A DNA stretch of 64,000 bases, taken from Opitutales bacterium. Its GTDB lineage: Bacteria; Verrucomicrobiota; Verrucomicrobiia; Opitutales; JAJFLR01. The notes beneath the pieces were generated by a model. That model was not told where the DNA came from. It saw only the letters and a list, made by a program, of their open reading frames with translations, and ran no database searches. Made by a program: the position numbers and the translations under genes. Where the stretch lies: NCBI GenBank assembly GCA_021772565.1, contig JAJFLR010000030.1, forward strand, positions 1-64,000. Direction: 5' to 3'. Below are positions 1 to 10,246 of the stretch, piece after piece (the stretch's first letter is position 1; every line of letters begins with the position of its first letter).

Positions 1-285
1 AGACTTGTATGTTTTTAATACACCAATATTTTATGAAAAAATCAAGTAAATTTTTCAAAAAAAAAGAAAAATTCGAACAATATTATTTATCTAAGTGACT
101 GGAATGTAGAAAGTTCTGTTTTTTCGTTCAGGCACTAATTATTAGTTTTAAATTCAAGCCCAATCTGGGTGAAGTAATTATTCCTGTGTGTTACAATCCC
201 TCGCAAAACATTATCTTCATATCAGCTTTAGAAAATAAGATACTATATCACCCTTTCAGGGCTCGTTAATTTATAACTATTATTC

Positions 286-308
286 CCCAGGGCTGTAACC
301 CCTGGGCT
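286..308. repeat. Perfect hairpin CCCAGGG-(9 nt)-CCCTGGG in a repeat-rich intergenic region
   Basis: CCCAGGG at 286-292 and CCCTGGG at 302-308, read directly. Confidence 0.6.
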
Positions 309-335
309 GGTTTAGAGCTGCCTTACAGGCATGTA

Positions 336-731
336 TAGCATCTGCAATAATAAATGTAGATGTCCTTTTCAACTCGGTAGCGAAAAGAATTTTGGTAGAG
401 AGGCTTGTCCGTTCGACTGAGTTCACGCCGAAGTCTCATCGAACACTCACGATCAAAGCTGAGGCATCCGTGGGTTAATTGAGGTTATTGATATAGATGT
501 GAAATCACGGACGACTCGGGACAGTCGTCCCTACCAAATTTACTGTATTCACCATTCGACTGTAAATTCAATAAATTATCAAATCCTTCGGTTACTAAAA
601 TTATCCATTATTTCGGTAATTTATTTTGTCAAATGCTATAAAATCAGAATCACGCCCTACCAGATAAAGACAGTTACTTAATTTTACGCAATCCATGTAC
701 ATTTAACTCAGCACTCTTATAGCAGATGCTT
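336..731. repeat. MITE-like non-coding element with imperfect terminal inverted repeats
   Basis: Left end TATAGCATCTGCAATAATAAATGTAGATG (336-364). Reverse complement of the right end (about 697-730) reads AGCATCTGCTATAA-(about 11 nt)-TAAATGTACATGG. No credible ORF inside. Confidence 0.5.
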
Positions 732-750
732 TAATTGCAAGCTAACTGCA

Positions 751-2550
751 TTATGTAGTCTTCAGTACTTTAATAAAAGCATCTTGAGGGATAGAAACTT
801 TACCAATTTGCTTCATCCTTTTTTTACCGGCTTTTTGTTTATCCAATAATTTTCGTTTGCGAGATATATCTCCTCCATAACATTTGGCCGTTACATCTTT
901 TCTCATCGCACTGATAGTTTCACGAGCAATGACAGTACCACCAATTGCGGCTTGAATGGCTATTTTAAACATCTGTTTCGGTAAAATTTCTTTAAGTTTA
1001 TCACATAACGCTCTGCCCTTGCTATCAGCTTTTTTTCTATGCACTATGGAAGAAAACGCATCGACTGATTCACTGTTTACTAAAATATCTAACTTTACCA
1101 AATCTGATTTTTGATATTGATCAAATTCATAGTCCATGGATCCATAACCTTTAGTTATGCTTTTTAGTTTGTCATTAAAATCAATCAGAATTTCATTCAA
1201 TGGTAAGTTACAGTGTACCATTAAACGAGTTTCATCTAACGTCTCAGTATGATCACAGATTCCGCGTCTTTCCATTATTAAATGGAGTATATCTCCAATA
1301 CTTTCAGTTGGCAGATGAATAACTACTTTTATAAATGGTTCAGATATTGATTCAATAGTACTCGGATCTGGTAGATGAACAGGGTTATCAACATGAATTT
1401 TTTCACCATCGGTTGTTTGAACAATATAGACCACACTTGGATAAGTGGAAATGATATCCAGATCATACTCTCGCCGCAATCGTTCAATAACTATTTCCAT
1501 ATGCAGCAGACCAAGAAACCCACAGCGAAATCCAAATCCCAACGCAGTCGAACTTTCAGGTTGGTAAATAAATGCAGCATCATTGAGTCTCAGTTTGCCA
1601 ACTGCAGTTTTTAATTTTTCGTAATCAGATGTGTCGAGCGGATATATTCCGGCAAAAACCATTGGTTGTACTTCCTGGTAACCGGGCAACATTTCAGCAG
1701 CAGGGTTAGATAATTGTGTAATAGTATCGCCAATTTTTATATCAGCTACATCTTTTATATTAGTTACAATATAGCCTACACCTCCAGTGGGCAATTCGTC
1801 TTTTGCATCCATTCCAGGTGAAAATACTCCGACCTCTTTAACCTCGGCACGGACATTATCACTCATCATCAGAATAGGAACTCCTTTTTTTAATGATCCT
1901 GAGAATACGCGAACATAGCAAATAACACCTTTGAACGCATCGTAAACACAGTCAAAAATAAGGACTCTGGTTTCTTTGATTTCAGACCATCTAGGTTTTG
2001 GAATTCGAGAAATTATTGATTCCATTATATCCTCGATGCCAATACCTGACTTTGCACTTGCTAAAATTGCATCTTCTGAAGGTATCGCTAAAATGTCTTC
2101 TAACTGTTTAGAAACATGGGCAACATCTGCGCTCGGTAAATCTATTTTATTGATTACAGGCAAAATTTCTAGTTTTTGATTGTGAGCAAGATTTGCATTG
2201 GCTACAGTTTGAGCCTCGATACCCTGTGCTGCGTCAACCAAGAGAACTGCACCCTCGCAGGCAGCTAAACTTCGGGACACTTCGTAAGAAAAATCAACGT
2301 GTCCAGGTGTGTCAATTAGATTAAATTGATAGTGCTCACCACTTTTTGAAGTGTAGTTTAAAGTAACAGGATGACTTTTAATTGTTATGCCTCTTTCTCG
2401 TTCTAAATCCATAGAATCGAGGAGCTGTTCTTTCATGTCACGCTTTTGAACAGTATTTGTAGCTTCAAGCAATCGATCAGACAATGTAGTCTTTCCATGA
2501 TCGATATGTGCTATGATACAAAAGTTGCGAATGTGATTGATTGTTGGCAT
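751..2550 (-). CDS. lepA: Elongation factor 4 (LepA GTPase)
   Basis: MPTINHIRNFCIIAHIDHGKTTLSDRLLE N-terminus, NKIDLPSA G4 motif, LepA C-terminal domain. Confidence 0.97.
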   Translation of the reverse strand: MPTINHIRNFCIIAHIDHGKTTLSDRLLEATNTVQKRDMKEQLLDSMDLERERGITIKSHPVTLNYTSKSGEHYQFNLIDTPGHVDFSYEVSRSLAACEGAVLLVDAAQGIEAQTVANANLAHNQKLEILPVINKIDLPSADVAHVSKQLEDILAIPSEDAILASAKSGIGIEDIMESIISRIPKPRWSEIKETRVLIFDCVYDAFKGVICYVRVFSGSLKKGVPILMMSDNVRAEVKEVGVFSPGMDAKDELPTGGVGYIVTNIKDVADIKIGDTITQLSNPAAEMLPGYQEVQPMVFAGIYPLDTSDYEKLKTAVGKLRLNDAAFIYQPESSTALGFGFRCGFLGLLHMEIVIERLRREYDLDIISTYPSVVYIVQTTDGEKIHVDNPVHLPDPSTIESISEPFIKVVIHLPTESIGDILHLIMERRGICDHTETLDETRLMVHCNLPLNEILIDFNDKLKSITKGYGSMDYEFDQYQKSDLVKLDILVNSESVDAFSSIVHRKKADSKGRALCDKLKEILPKQMFKIAIQAAIGGTVIARETISAMRKDVTAKCYGGDISRKRKLLDKQKAGKKRMKQIGKVSIPQDAFIKVLKTT

Positions 2551-2672
2551 GGCTGGGGATTAACAACGCTTCGTTTCAGAAAATCAAGCTTTCCTAAAGA
2601 TTTTATTGTAAAAAATAGGCGGCCACTGTTAATTTATCGAATTAAAAATTTTGTTGTGGCTAATATATATCG

Positions 2673-3416
2673 ATGACTAAATCTAAAGATCAGATAACTC
2701 AAATTCCCAATCATGTAGCGATTATTATGGATGGCAATGGTCGTTGGGCTAAAAAAAGGAAGCTGCCCAGAATAGAAGGTCATAGGAAAGGCGTTAATAA
2801 TGTTAAGAAAATCGTACGCCATGCATCTGATCTTGGGATAAAGTATTTAACTTTATTTGCATTTTCTGTTGAAAACTGGAACAGACCAAAACTTGAGGTA
2901 GACGCACTGATGCAATTGCTTCTTAGATTTATTAAGAGCCAAACCAAAGAAATGAAAAAAAATAAAATACGGCTTGGGGTTATAGGACGTATTAAAGAGT
3001 TACCTTCAAAAGTAGTTAAAGCACTTGAGAAATCTATGGATGAAACCAAACACTTCGATCATTTAAATTTGGTTTTAGCATTAAATTATGGATCCAGAAC
3101 GGAAGTATTGGATGCAGTTAAATCGTTTTCTACTGCCTTTAAAAATAATGAAGAATCAATAGATGACTTAGACTGGAACAGATTTTCAAATTATTTATAT
3201 ACCGATAATATCCCTGATCCTGATTTAATCATTAGAACATCCGGAGAAAAAAGAATCAGTAATTTTTTACTGCTGCAAGGTGCGTACTCTGAATATTATT
3301 TCACAGATAAATATTGGCCTGATTTTCATGAACAAGAACTTTCAGAAGCTATCGAGTCATATAAAAAAAGAGAACGCAGATTTGGAAAAACTGGAGAGCA
3401 GGTTAACACTAATTAA
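2673..3416 (+). CDS. uppS: Isoprenyl transferase (undecaprenyl diphosphate synthase)
   Basis: HVAIIMDGNGRWAKKR and RTSGEKRISNFLL motifs. Confidence 0.95.
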   Translation: MTKSKDQITQIPNHVAIIMDGNGRWAKKRKLPRIEGHRKGVNNVKKIVRHASDLGIKYLTLFAFSVENWNRPKLEVDALMQLLLRFIKSQTKEMKKNKIRLGVIGRIKELPSKVVKALEKSMDETKHFDHLNLVLALNYGSRTEVLDAVKSFSTAFKNNEESIDDLDWNRFSNYLYTDNIPDPDLIIRTSGEKRISNFLLLQGAYSEYYFTDKYWPDFHEQELSEAIESYKKRERRFGKTGEQVNTN

Positions 3417-3423
3417 TTTATCA

Positions 3424-4263
3424 ATGAAAAATAGAGTCATATCAACTGTCACTTTATGGTTAATAATCTTGTTAGTGCTTTTTTTTATGGGCGCACCCGC
3501 AGGTGCAATATTACTCACAATACTTTCTGGTTTAGCTCAATATGAATATTATCAGCTGGCAAAAAAAGGTGGTTTTGCATCCCATGCAACACTTGGAATA
3601 ATTCTAGGATCTTTTCTGATATTGGGTGCATATTTTCTGCCTAAAATAGAGTTATTCAATAGTGTAAACTCGGCGGGATTATTGATAGTGGAAATTGTAA
3701 TATATTGTATCGTGGTATTATTTATGAGTGGAACCAATAATAAGTTTATCACAATGATAACAACACTGTCCGGTATCATATATTTCCCATTGTTGTTGTG
3801 TAGTTTTGTGAATATTATTTTATTATTTCACAATGAGCGTATTGGGCTTTTTATAGCGGTATGGGTGGTTATAATTGCTAAATTTACAGATGTTGGAGCT
3901 TATCTTATAGGATCCAAATTTGGGAGAAATAAACTAGTACCAAAAATTAGTCCAAAAAAAACCTGGGAAGGTGCGATAGGTGGAGTTTTGATTTCCATCT
4001 CAATAGCTACATTTATTTTTCTAATTTTCAACAGATCCTTTCCTGTCGAATTTAATTTGATTAACGTTATGTTAATAGCTTGTTTTGTTTCTATAGTCTC
4101 AATATTTTCTGACCTATTTGAGTCATTAATTAAACGTGAGGTAAAGGTAAAAGATTCGGGTAATATTATTCCGGGAATAGGTGGTGCATTTGATCTAATG
4201 GACAGTTTGTTGTTTGCGGCGCCGTTGGCTTATCTGCTGATTAAATTTATTTTGTTAGTTTAA
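3424..4263 (+). CDS. cdsA: Phosphatidate cytidylyltransferase
   Basis: Multi-TM protein with C-terminal SxxKRxxxxKDxGxxxPGHGGxxDxxDS-like signature (SLIKREVKVKDSGNIIPGIGGAFDLMDSLL). Start chosen at MKNRVIS; directly follows uppS. Confidence 0.92.
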   Translation: MKNRVISTVTLWLIILLVLFFMGAPAGAILLTILSGLAQYEYYQLAKKGGFASHATLGIILGSFLILGAYFLPKIELFNSVNSAGLLIVEIVIYCIVVLFMSGTNNKFITMITTLSGIIYFPLLLCSFVNIILLFHNERIGLFIAVWVVIIAKFTDVGAYLIGSKFGRNKLVPKISPKKTWEGAIGGVLISISIATFIFLIFNRSFPVEFNLINVMLIACFVSIVSIFSDLFESLIKREVKVKDSGNIIPGIGGAFDLMDSLLFAAPLAYLLIKFILLV

Positions 4264-5358
4264 TAATTTCTGGTATATTTTATGCCATTCAATTGAAATT
4301 TTTTCTGAAGAATAGGGTGTTAGATATTTTCTGAAATCTTTTGGTGATGCAAAAATCGGATGGTAAATAAATTTTCTTAAAGCTTCAGTTAAATCTTTAA
4401 TATCGCCGTTGGAAAAAATAAATCCGTTTTTATTATCTTCGATCAATGTACTGGTAAATATCTTATCTGAAATAATTACTGGCTTTCCGTAACTTAGCGA
4501 CTCAAGTGTAACAATTGAAAAGCTATCACTTACTGATGGCACAATTAGTACATCAATTTTTTTAAAAAATATTGCTATATCATATTGGTAATTATTCCAT
4601 GTAAAATGCTCATTTAAATTTAATTCTAAAATTCTTTTTTTAAGAGATTGATAATAATATTTTCCATTATTTTTATTAGGCACTGATCCAATGTGATTAA
4701 TCCTGATTTTAGATTTTTCGCTCGCTGATAAATTACCAATTGCCTCTACTAGTAAGTGCCATCCCTTATGGTGTGCAATTTCTCCTATTCCTCCAATTAC
4801 TATAGGAGGTTCATGGTCAAATGATGGATTATCAATTGCAATTTCTTCTATAAAAATTGAGTTGGGGACTACCGAGTAATAATTTTTATTTTTAATTCCG
4901 TAGTACTCACCCATCCATGCTGACACAAAATTTATTCTGTATTTCATAAAATAAACGACTAATTTATAAAACCATTTTTGACGTCCAAGAACGTGAACAG
5001 TAGCAACAGATCTTTTTAATCCAAATAATTTTAATATTAAGGCAATAAGTATACCAGTACGAGAATGGCCGTGGAATATTAGTTTGGGATTATTTTTGAT
5101 TCTTTTGTAAACAGTTAAAGCAAATATAATGGATCTTATGCCGGTTGATAAATTTATTTTTTCGGCATCAATTTTATTACATTTTAATAGTTTAAGCTGT
5201 TCTTTGGATTTCTGTTTGAAATTTTTACTAACAATTAAACATGAGTTAAATGAGTTAATTTTATTAAGATTTCTAATTTGCTTAATGATACCACCTTCAT
5301 CAGATTCGTATCCAACAAAATGTATTACTGTTAACTTACTCACGGTATTTAGAATCAA
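4255..5358 (-). CDS. Glycosyltransferase family 4 (GT-B)
   Basis: GGIGEIAHHKGWHLLVEAI and VLIVPSVSDSFSIVTLESLSYGKPVI, typical Glycos_transf_1 motifs. Confidence 0.88.
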   Translation of the reverse strand: MILNTVSKLTVIHFVGYESDEGGIIKQIRNLNKINSFNSCLIVSKNFKQKSKEQLKLLKCNKIDAEKINLSTGIRSIIFALTVYKRIKNNPKLIFHGHSRTGILIALILKLFGLKRSVATVHVLGRQKWFYKLVVYFMKYRINFVSAWMGEYYGIKNKNYYSVVPNSIFIEEIAIDNPSFDHEPPIVIGGIGEIAHHKGWHLLVEAIGNLSASEKSKIRINHIGSVPNKNNGKYYYQSLKKRILELNLNEHFTWNNYQYDIAIFFKKIDVLIVPSVSDSFSIVTLESLSYGKPVIISDKIFTSTLIEDNKNGFIFSNGDIKDLTEALRKFIYHPIFASPKDFRKYLTPYSSEKISIEWHKIYQKLLN

Positions 5359-6185
5359 TCATGAATAGTGTGATAGACTGAAATTCCAAAGTATATTTTT
5401 ATTTTACGGATAATTGATCTAAGCCAATTAATTCTTCTTAAGGGATGTGATATTAAATAAAAGTTAAGTTTTATCTCTTGGAGAGAAAATCGACTACACT
5501 TGTATTTTCTGCGAATTGATAAAAAATCTTTGTGTTGTTTGTAAGTGCCCTCAAGTGTGTCTGTAATTGAATCCTTGCGTCTTCTATATATGCTCAATAC
5601 ATCTGGTATAACAATTGTTTCATAATGTTTTGCCGCCCTTAATATCCACTCATAATCCATTGTATAAAACATATGATTTTCTTCATCAAGTAATCCGACC
5701 TTTTCATAAACTTCTCTGTGTACTATTGTTGATGCTTGAATGATTCCAGTTTGTTTTTCTAATAGATCATTGACACTATACTTATAGCCCTGGTTTGTGA
5801 ATTCTACATTACCATCATAATTCAATACGTTTTGAGCACCACAAAACATTTTGCATTTAGGGAATTTAATTATATGTTGAATTAATATTTTGAGCGCATT
5901 TGGGGCTAACATATCATCTGCATTTAACCATATAATCCAATCACCACTTGATAATTTAATACCCTTATTAACAGCATGAGATAATCCGTTGTCAGGCTCG
6001 CTTATCCATTTAATATCTAATTCTGAACTCAGATAATCAGTAGTCCCATCTGTTGATAAGCCATCAATAATCCAATGTTCAATTTGGTTATTATTGATAT
6101 CCTGATTTTTTACAGATTTAATATTTTCAGAAATATATTCCCGGCAATTTAATGAAGGTGTAATAATTGAAAAAGTAATACTCAT
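5355..6185 (-). CDS. Glycosyltransferase family 2 (GT-A)
   Basis: FSIITPSLNCREYISENIKSVKNQ, DWIIWLNADDML. Confidence 0.9.
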   Translation of the reverse strand: MSITFSIITPSLNCREYISENIKSVKNQDINNNQIEHWIIDGLSTDGTTDYLSSELDIKWISEPDNGLSHAVNKGIKLSSGDWIIWLNADDMLAPNALKILIQHIIKFPKCKMFCGAQNVLNYDGNVEFTNQGYKYSVNDLLEKQTGIIQASTIVHREVYEKVGLLDEENHMFYTMDYEWILRAAKHYETIVIPDVLSIYRRRKDSITDTLEGTYKQHKDFLSIRRKYKCSRFSLQEIKLNFYLISHPLRRINWLRSIIRKIKIYFGISVYHTIHD

Positions 6186-6366
6186 AAAGTATTTATTTTG
6201 TATCTTAAAAAATATAGTTTGATTATGGAACTCTTGTGGTTATGTGCTTAGCGAATTATATTTAAATGAATATGAAATTTCTAATCTTAAAAAATCAAAA
6301 CACATTTATATATATTGAATCAATCACTTTAGTTATTATTTCTCAGTTAGGTTATAGCTTGTTGTA

Positions 6367-7827
6367 ATGGATATTAAGTTCAAACGAATAATTTGTATTA
6401 TTATTGGAATTATTTTAGCACCAATTATTGGCAATTGGATAGCAGAAGAAAGTTATTTCAAAATTGGATTATTTTTTATTATTTTTACGACTTTAATATT
6501 ACTACCTGTTATGAAACCATCTGTGATAATGGCATTTGGATTTTCTGCACCAATATTAATTCCTATTCCAATTATCCAAAAATTCCCATTAATATTTATC
6601 TGTCTATGTTGTGCTTTTTTTATTCGAATAATTTCAGATTCACGAGAGGGTGCTATAATTGTACAAAATTATAGAATAAGAATTGATTATTTAGTGATCT
6701 TTTTTTTCGGGTGGGTCTTGATGAGATATCTTCTTGATCCCGTAGTGCCAAGACACTTATCAGGACAGAGTGAAGATGTGTCCGGGTTTTTAGCATATTT
6801 TAAATACTTTTGTTGTTTATTAATATTTCTACTTCTTCCTATCGCTTTAAGAACAAAAGATGAAATAAACAATTTTTTAAAGTGGAGTGTTATAATATCT
6901 ATAATATTCGGATTTATCTTTCTTGTGGCCTCATTCGCCAATAATTTATTATTAAATAATATCCTTAATGTTTTTGGTATATTTACTGTCGGCGGAAGTG
7001 GTACTGTTCGTATTATTATGCTACCGTTTCTGGGGTTACACTTAGTTAGTCTATCATTGTATTGGCGAATTTTAAATTATTCACGTTTAACTAGAACGTT
7101 ACTGTTAGGAATAGGATTAATATTTATTTTATTTGGTGCTGGTAGATTGGGCGTTCTTCAGTTGATAGTAGTAATTTTTTCTACTAGTTTATTTTTAAAG
7201 AAATATCGATTGTTCTATTCTTTAACTATTTTATCAATTATTGTACTTATATCTGGTCATTTTATAGGTGAAAATGTCGAACTTAATCCTGAATTCAAAC
7301 CTGTAAGGCTACTTTCTATTGTTAGTCCTAAAATTGCATCATTAACTGATGCAAGTGACAATAATGAATGGCGTAAAGATAGGTGGAAATCAGCAGTTGA
7401 AGGTATTTTGGAGAAACCATTTATCGGTTATGGATATGGAAATTTGAAAGGCATTTTCGGAAACTATTTTAATTCAGCAGAATTATTAAAAGAGGCTAAA
7501 GTTCAACTTTCATTAGCCAGTGGTGAGACTCACAATGCATTATTATCTGCTGCATTTTCTTTAGGGATTCCATCAGTGATACTATTTCTTCTTTTATATT
7601 TTAAAATATTTTACAAGACTTGTTGCAAGATCTATGCAGAAAATAATTCTTATGCAAACCACCTATTTGCATGGATTAGTTGTTATTTATTATCAACTTT
7701 TGTGTCGATACAAGGAGGTGGAGAATTTAATAATACTAGACTGTGGTTTTTGATTACAATGGCTGTAATTATCAGTCATTTAGATATTAATAACGAAAAT
7801 AAAACAGAAGAAACTATATTTACTTAG
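6367..7827 (+). CDS. O-antigen ligase/polymerase-like membrane protein
   Basis: Multi-TM protein with large C-terminal loop (GYGYGNLKG...ETHNALLSAAFSLGIPSVILFLLL), typical of Wzy_C/WaaL. Confidence 0.8.
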   Translation: MDIKFKRIICIIIGIILAPIIGNWIAEESYFKIGLFFIIFTTLILLPVMKPSVIMAFGFSAPILIPIPIIQKFPLIFICLCCAFFIRIISDSREGAIIVQNYRIRIDYLVIFFFGWVLMRYLLDPVVPRHLSGQSEDVSGFLAYFKYFCCLLIFLLLPIALRTKDEINNFLKWSVIISIIFGFIFLVASFANNLLLNNILNVFGIFTVGGSGTVRIIMLPFLGLHLVSLSLYWRILNYSRLTRTLLLGIGLIFILFGAGRLGVLQLIVVIFSTSLFLKKYRLFYSLTILSIIVLISGHFIGENVELNPEFKPVRLLSIVSPKIASLTDASDNNEWRKDRWKSAVEGILEKPFIGYGYGNLKGIFGNYFNSAELLKEAKVQLSLASGETHNALLSAAFSLGIPSVILFLLLYFKIFYKTCCKIYAENNSYANHLFAWISCYLLSTFVSIQGGGEFNNTRLWFLITMAVIISHLDINNENKTEETIFT

Positions 7828-8488
7828 AATGGATTGTTGTAACCATAGAATGTAATGCAATTAATGAATAGTAATCAGCAGTTAAGCTTTGGAAATATGT
7901 ATCTTCTTCAAAAGACCAAATTATTTCTTTTGATATCTGCCAGCGTTTGTTCATTGTGATTTTTTTTATAGACCAGTTATAGTAATCTTTATCATCAGTT
8001 CGAAAAAAAATTAATCCGCCTTTTTTTGTTTTACTAGCTAGTTTATTTAAAAAATTTTCCTGTATAATTCTTCTAGAGTTATGCCTTCTTTTAGGCCATG
8101 GATCAGGAAACAGCAAAACTATTTTATCAAATAAAAATTCAGGGGTTAATGCATTTAGCCATTCACAAGCTTCAGCTTTTATGAAAACTAAGTTATCTAA
8201 ATTACGTTTATTTTTTTTATGATTTGCTTTAGTCAATCGCTTACTAATTAGGTCAATTCCAATGCAGAGTTCATTAGGATTCTTTTCTGAATATGCTGTT
8301 ACCCAATGGCCGTGACCGCAGCCAATCTCTAGTAATATTTTATCATAGTCAGCAGCATTTTTTGTTATCTCATTGCAAATCTTATTTAGTTTACAACTGC
8401 GAATTATTTTTTTTTCGTTGAATTCTTTAAATGAGTTCGAAATGAAGTCATTTGTTATTAATTCGATTGGTTTTATATCAATATTCAT
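7820..8488 (-). CDS. trmB: tRNA (guanine-N7-)-methyltransferase
   Basis: LLEIGCGHGHWVTAYSEKNPNELCIGIDL, LLFPDPWPKRRHNSRRIIQENFL, FRTDDKDYYNW. Confidence 0.95.
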   Translation of the reverse strand: MNIDIKPIELITNDFISNSFKEFNEKKIIRSCKLNKICNEITKNAADYDKILLEIGCGHGHWVTAYSEKNPNELCIGIDLISKRLTKANHKKNKRNLDNLVFIKAEACEWLNALTPEFLFDKIVLLFPDPWPKRRHNSRRIIQENFLNKLASKTKKGGLIFFRTDDKDYYNWSIKKITMNKRWQISKEIIWSFEEDTYFQSLTADYYSLIALHSMVTTIHSK

Positions 8489-8549
8489 TTAATTATAATT
8501 TTTTTATAATAATAGATATCAAATTTCCAAATATTTTTAAAGTAGGTAA

Positions 8550-10211
8550 ATGCTGCAGTATTTAAGAGTAGAAAACTTGGGACTAATGCAAAAAGCTGTA
8601 TTAGAGTTCGATAGTGGTTTCACAACAGTAACTGGTGAAACCGGTGCGGGCAAAAGCGTATTGCTAGGGGCTTTACAATTACTGTCCGGGGCAAGAGCTG
8701 ATAAATCATTAATTCGGCAAAACTCAGATACTTTATCGGTTGAAGCAGGGCTCTATTTTGAAAATTCAGACACTGTAAATAAAAGGCTTGTAGAACTGAA
8801 TTTACCAATCTGTGAAGAGGGTAGTCTTATTTTATCCCGAACTTTTTCTCAGACTAAAATGCCAAAAATTCAAATTAATGGTAATTTGACGACCCTAGCT
8901 AATCTACAAAAAATGGGTGAAATTTGGATTGATTTTCACGGCCCAGGCGAACCCCAAAAACTGTTCCATCAAAAATGGCAGTTATCATTGCTTGATCTCT
9001 ACTCTAAAACATATAATTTATTGGATAATTATATTCCATTGTATCGGGATTGGAAAATTCAATTGAAAAAAATTGATGAAATAAAAAATAGTGATCAACT
9101 CACCTTAGATGAGGCTGATTATATTCGTAGCCAATTAGATTTATTCGAACAGATTGATTTATCAACTGAGGCAATTGAAAAATTAGAGAATAAGTTTAAT
9201 AGATTAAACAAATCACAGGAAATTATTCAGATATCATCTCTTATAATGAAATCGATTTCTGATGATGATGGAATCACTGCTCAACTTGGTACTATTTTAA
9301 ATTTCTCAAGAGAACTAAGTCAGCTTGATCATGAGACAGTGTCATTGTCAGATAGAGTAGAATCACTGATTATTGAGATTGAAGATTTGGCTTCTGAATA
9401 TAATCTAGTTACAAATGAATCTGAATTTAGTGAAGAAGATACAGCAGATTTAACTAAACAGATGGAGTTGTGGCTGGAGTTAAAACGCAAATTTGGCGGA
9501 GATATAAATTTAATTTTGGAAAAACAAAAAAAATTGGCTGAAAAATTAAATGATCAAAGTAATATTGAAGAAACTCTACTTAGACTTAAAGTTGATGTAG
9601 AAAAGTTAGAATCTCAACTTTTTGAGATTGCAGAAAATATTCGAGTTAAAAGAATTTCATCGGCAAAATCTCTTTCGACTAAAGTATTGAAACTTGTAAA
9701 TAAATTAGGGTTTAAAAATGCTAAATTTGAAATAGATGTTGTCAGAGAGTCAGAACTTAAAGAGTGCGGAAATTCAACTTGTAACTATCAATTTGCGTCA
9801 AATTTTGGGCAAAAATTAATGCCACTTAATAAGATAGCATCCAGCGGTGAAATCGCTAGAGTTATGCTTGCTCTTAAAGCAGTTTTAGCAGATGTAGATG
9901 ATACACCGGTCTTAGTTTTTGATGAAGTTGATGCTAATATTGGTGGGGAAATTGCTGGAATAGTCGGTGAAAAACTGTCGGAATTGGGTAAACGGCATCA
10001 AGTTTTTTGCGTGACTCATCAACCACAGGTTGCAGCACGCGGCGATAATCACCTTGTCGTTACAAAAATTCAGAAAAAGAACGATGTTGCAATTTCCATA
10101 AATTCAATACATAAGAATCCTCATAATCGTAAGATTGAAATTGCTCGTATGTTGGGTGACAGATCGTCAAGTTCAGCTCTCAATCACGCAGAAGAGCTAC
10201 TTGTTAATTGA
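8550..10211 (+). CDS. recN: DNA repair protein RecN
   Basis: MLQYLRVENLGLMQKAVLEFDSGFTTVTGETGAGKSVLLGAL; C-terminal SSGEIARVMLALKAVLA...VFDEVDANIGG. Confidence 0.95.
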   Translation: MLQYLRVENLGLMQKAVLEFDSGFTTVTGETGAGKSVLLGALQLLSGARADKSLIRQNSDTLSVEAGLYFENSDTVNKRLVELNLPICEEGSLILSRTFSQTKMPKIQINGNLTTLANLQKMGEIWIDFHGPGEPQKLFHQKWQLSLLDLYSKTYNLLDNYIPLYRDWKIQLKKIDEIKNSDQLTLDEADYIRSQLDLFEQIDLSTEAIEKLENKFNRLNKSQEIIQISSLIMKSISDDDGITAQLGTILNFSRELSQLDHETVSLSDRVESLIIEIEDLASEYNLVTNESEFSEEDTADLTKQMELWLELKRKFGGDINLILEKQKKLAEKLNDQSNIEETLLRLKVDVEKLESQLFEIAENIRVKRISSAKSLSTKVLKLVNKLGFKNAKFEIDVVRESELKECGNSTCNYQFASNFGQKLMPLNKIASSGEIARVMLALKAVLADVDDTPVLVFDEVDANIGGEIAGIVGEKLSELGKRHQVFCVTHQPQVAARGDNHLVVTKIQKKNDVAISINSIHKNPHNRKIEIARMLGDRSSSSALNHAEELLVN

Positions 10212-10246
10212 GTAGGCAAGATTATTTACTTTAAAAATTATTAAGT

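Noticed and set aside
499-681. 60-aa ORF near the left edge
   Set aside because: No recognisable domain, overlaps the candidate TIR element and palindromes.
3280-3423. N-terminal extension of the cdsA ORF overlapping uppS
   Set aside because: Conserved protein most plausibly starts at MKNRVIS (3424); the extension is only out-of-frame uppS sequence.
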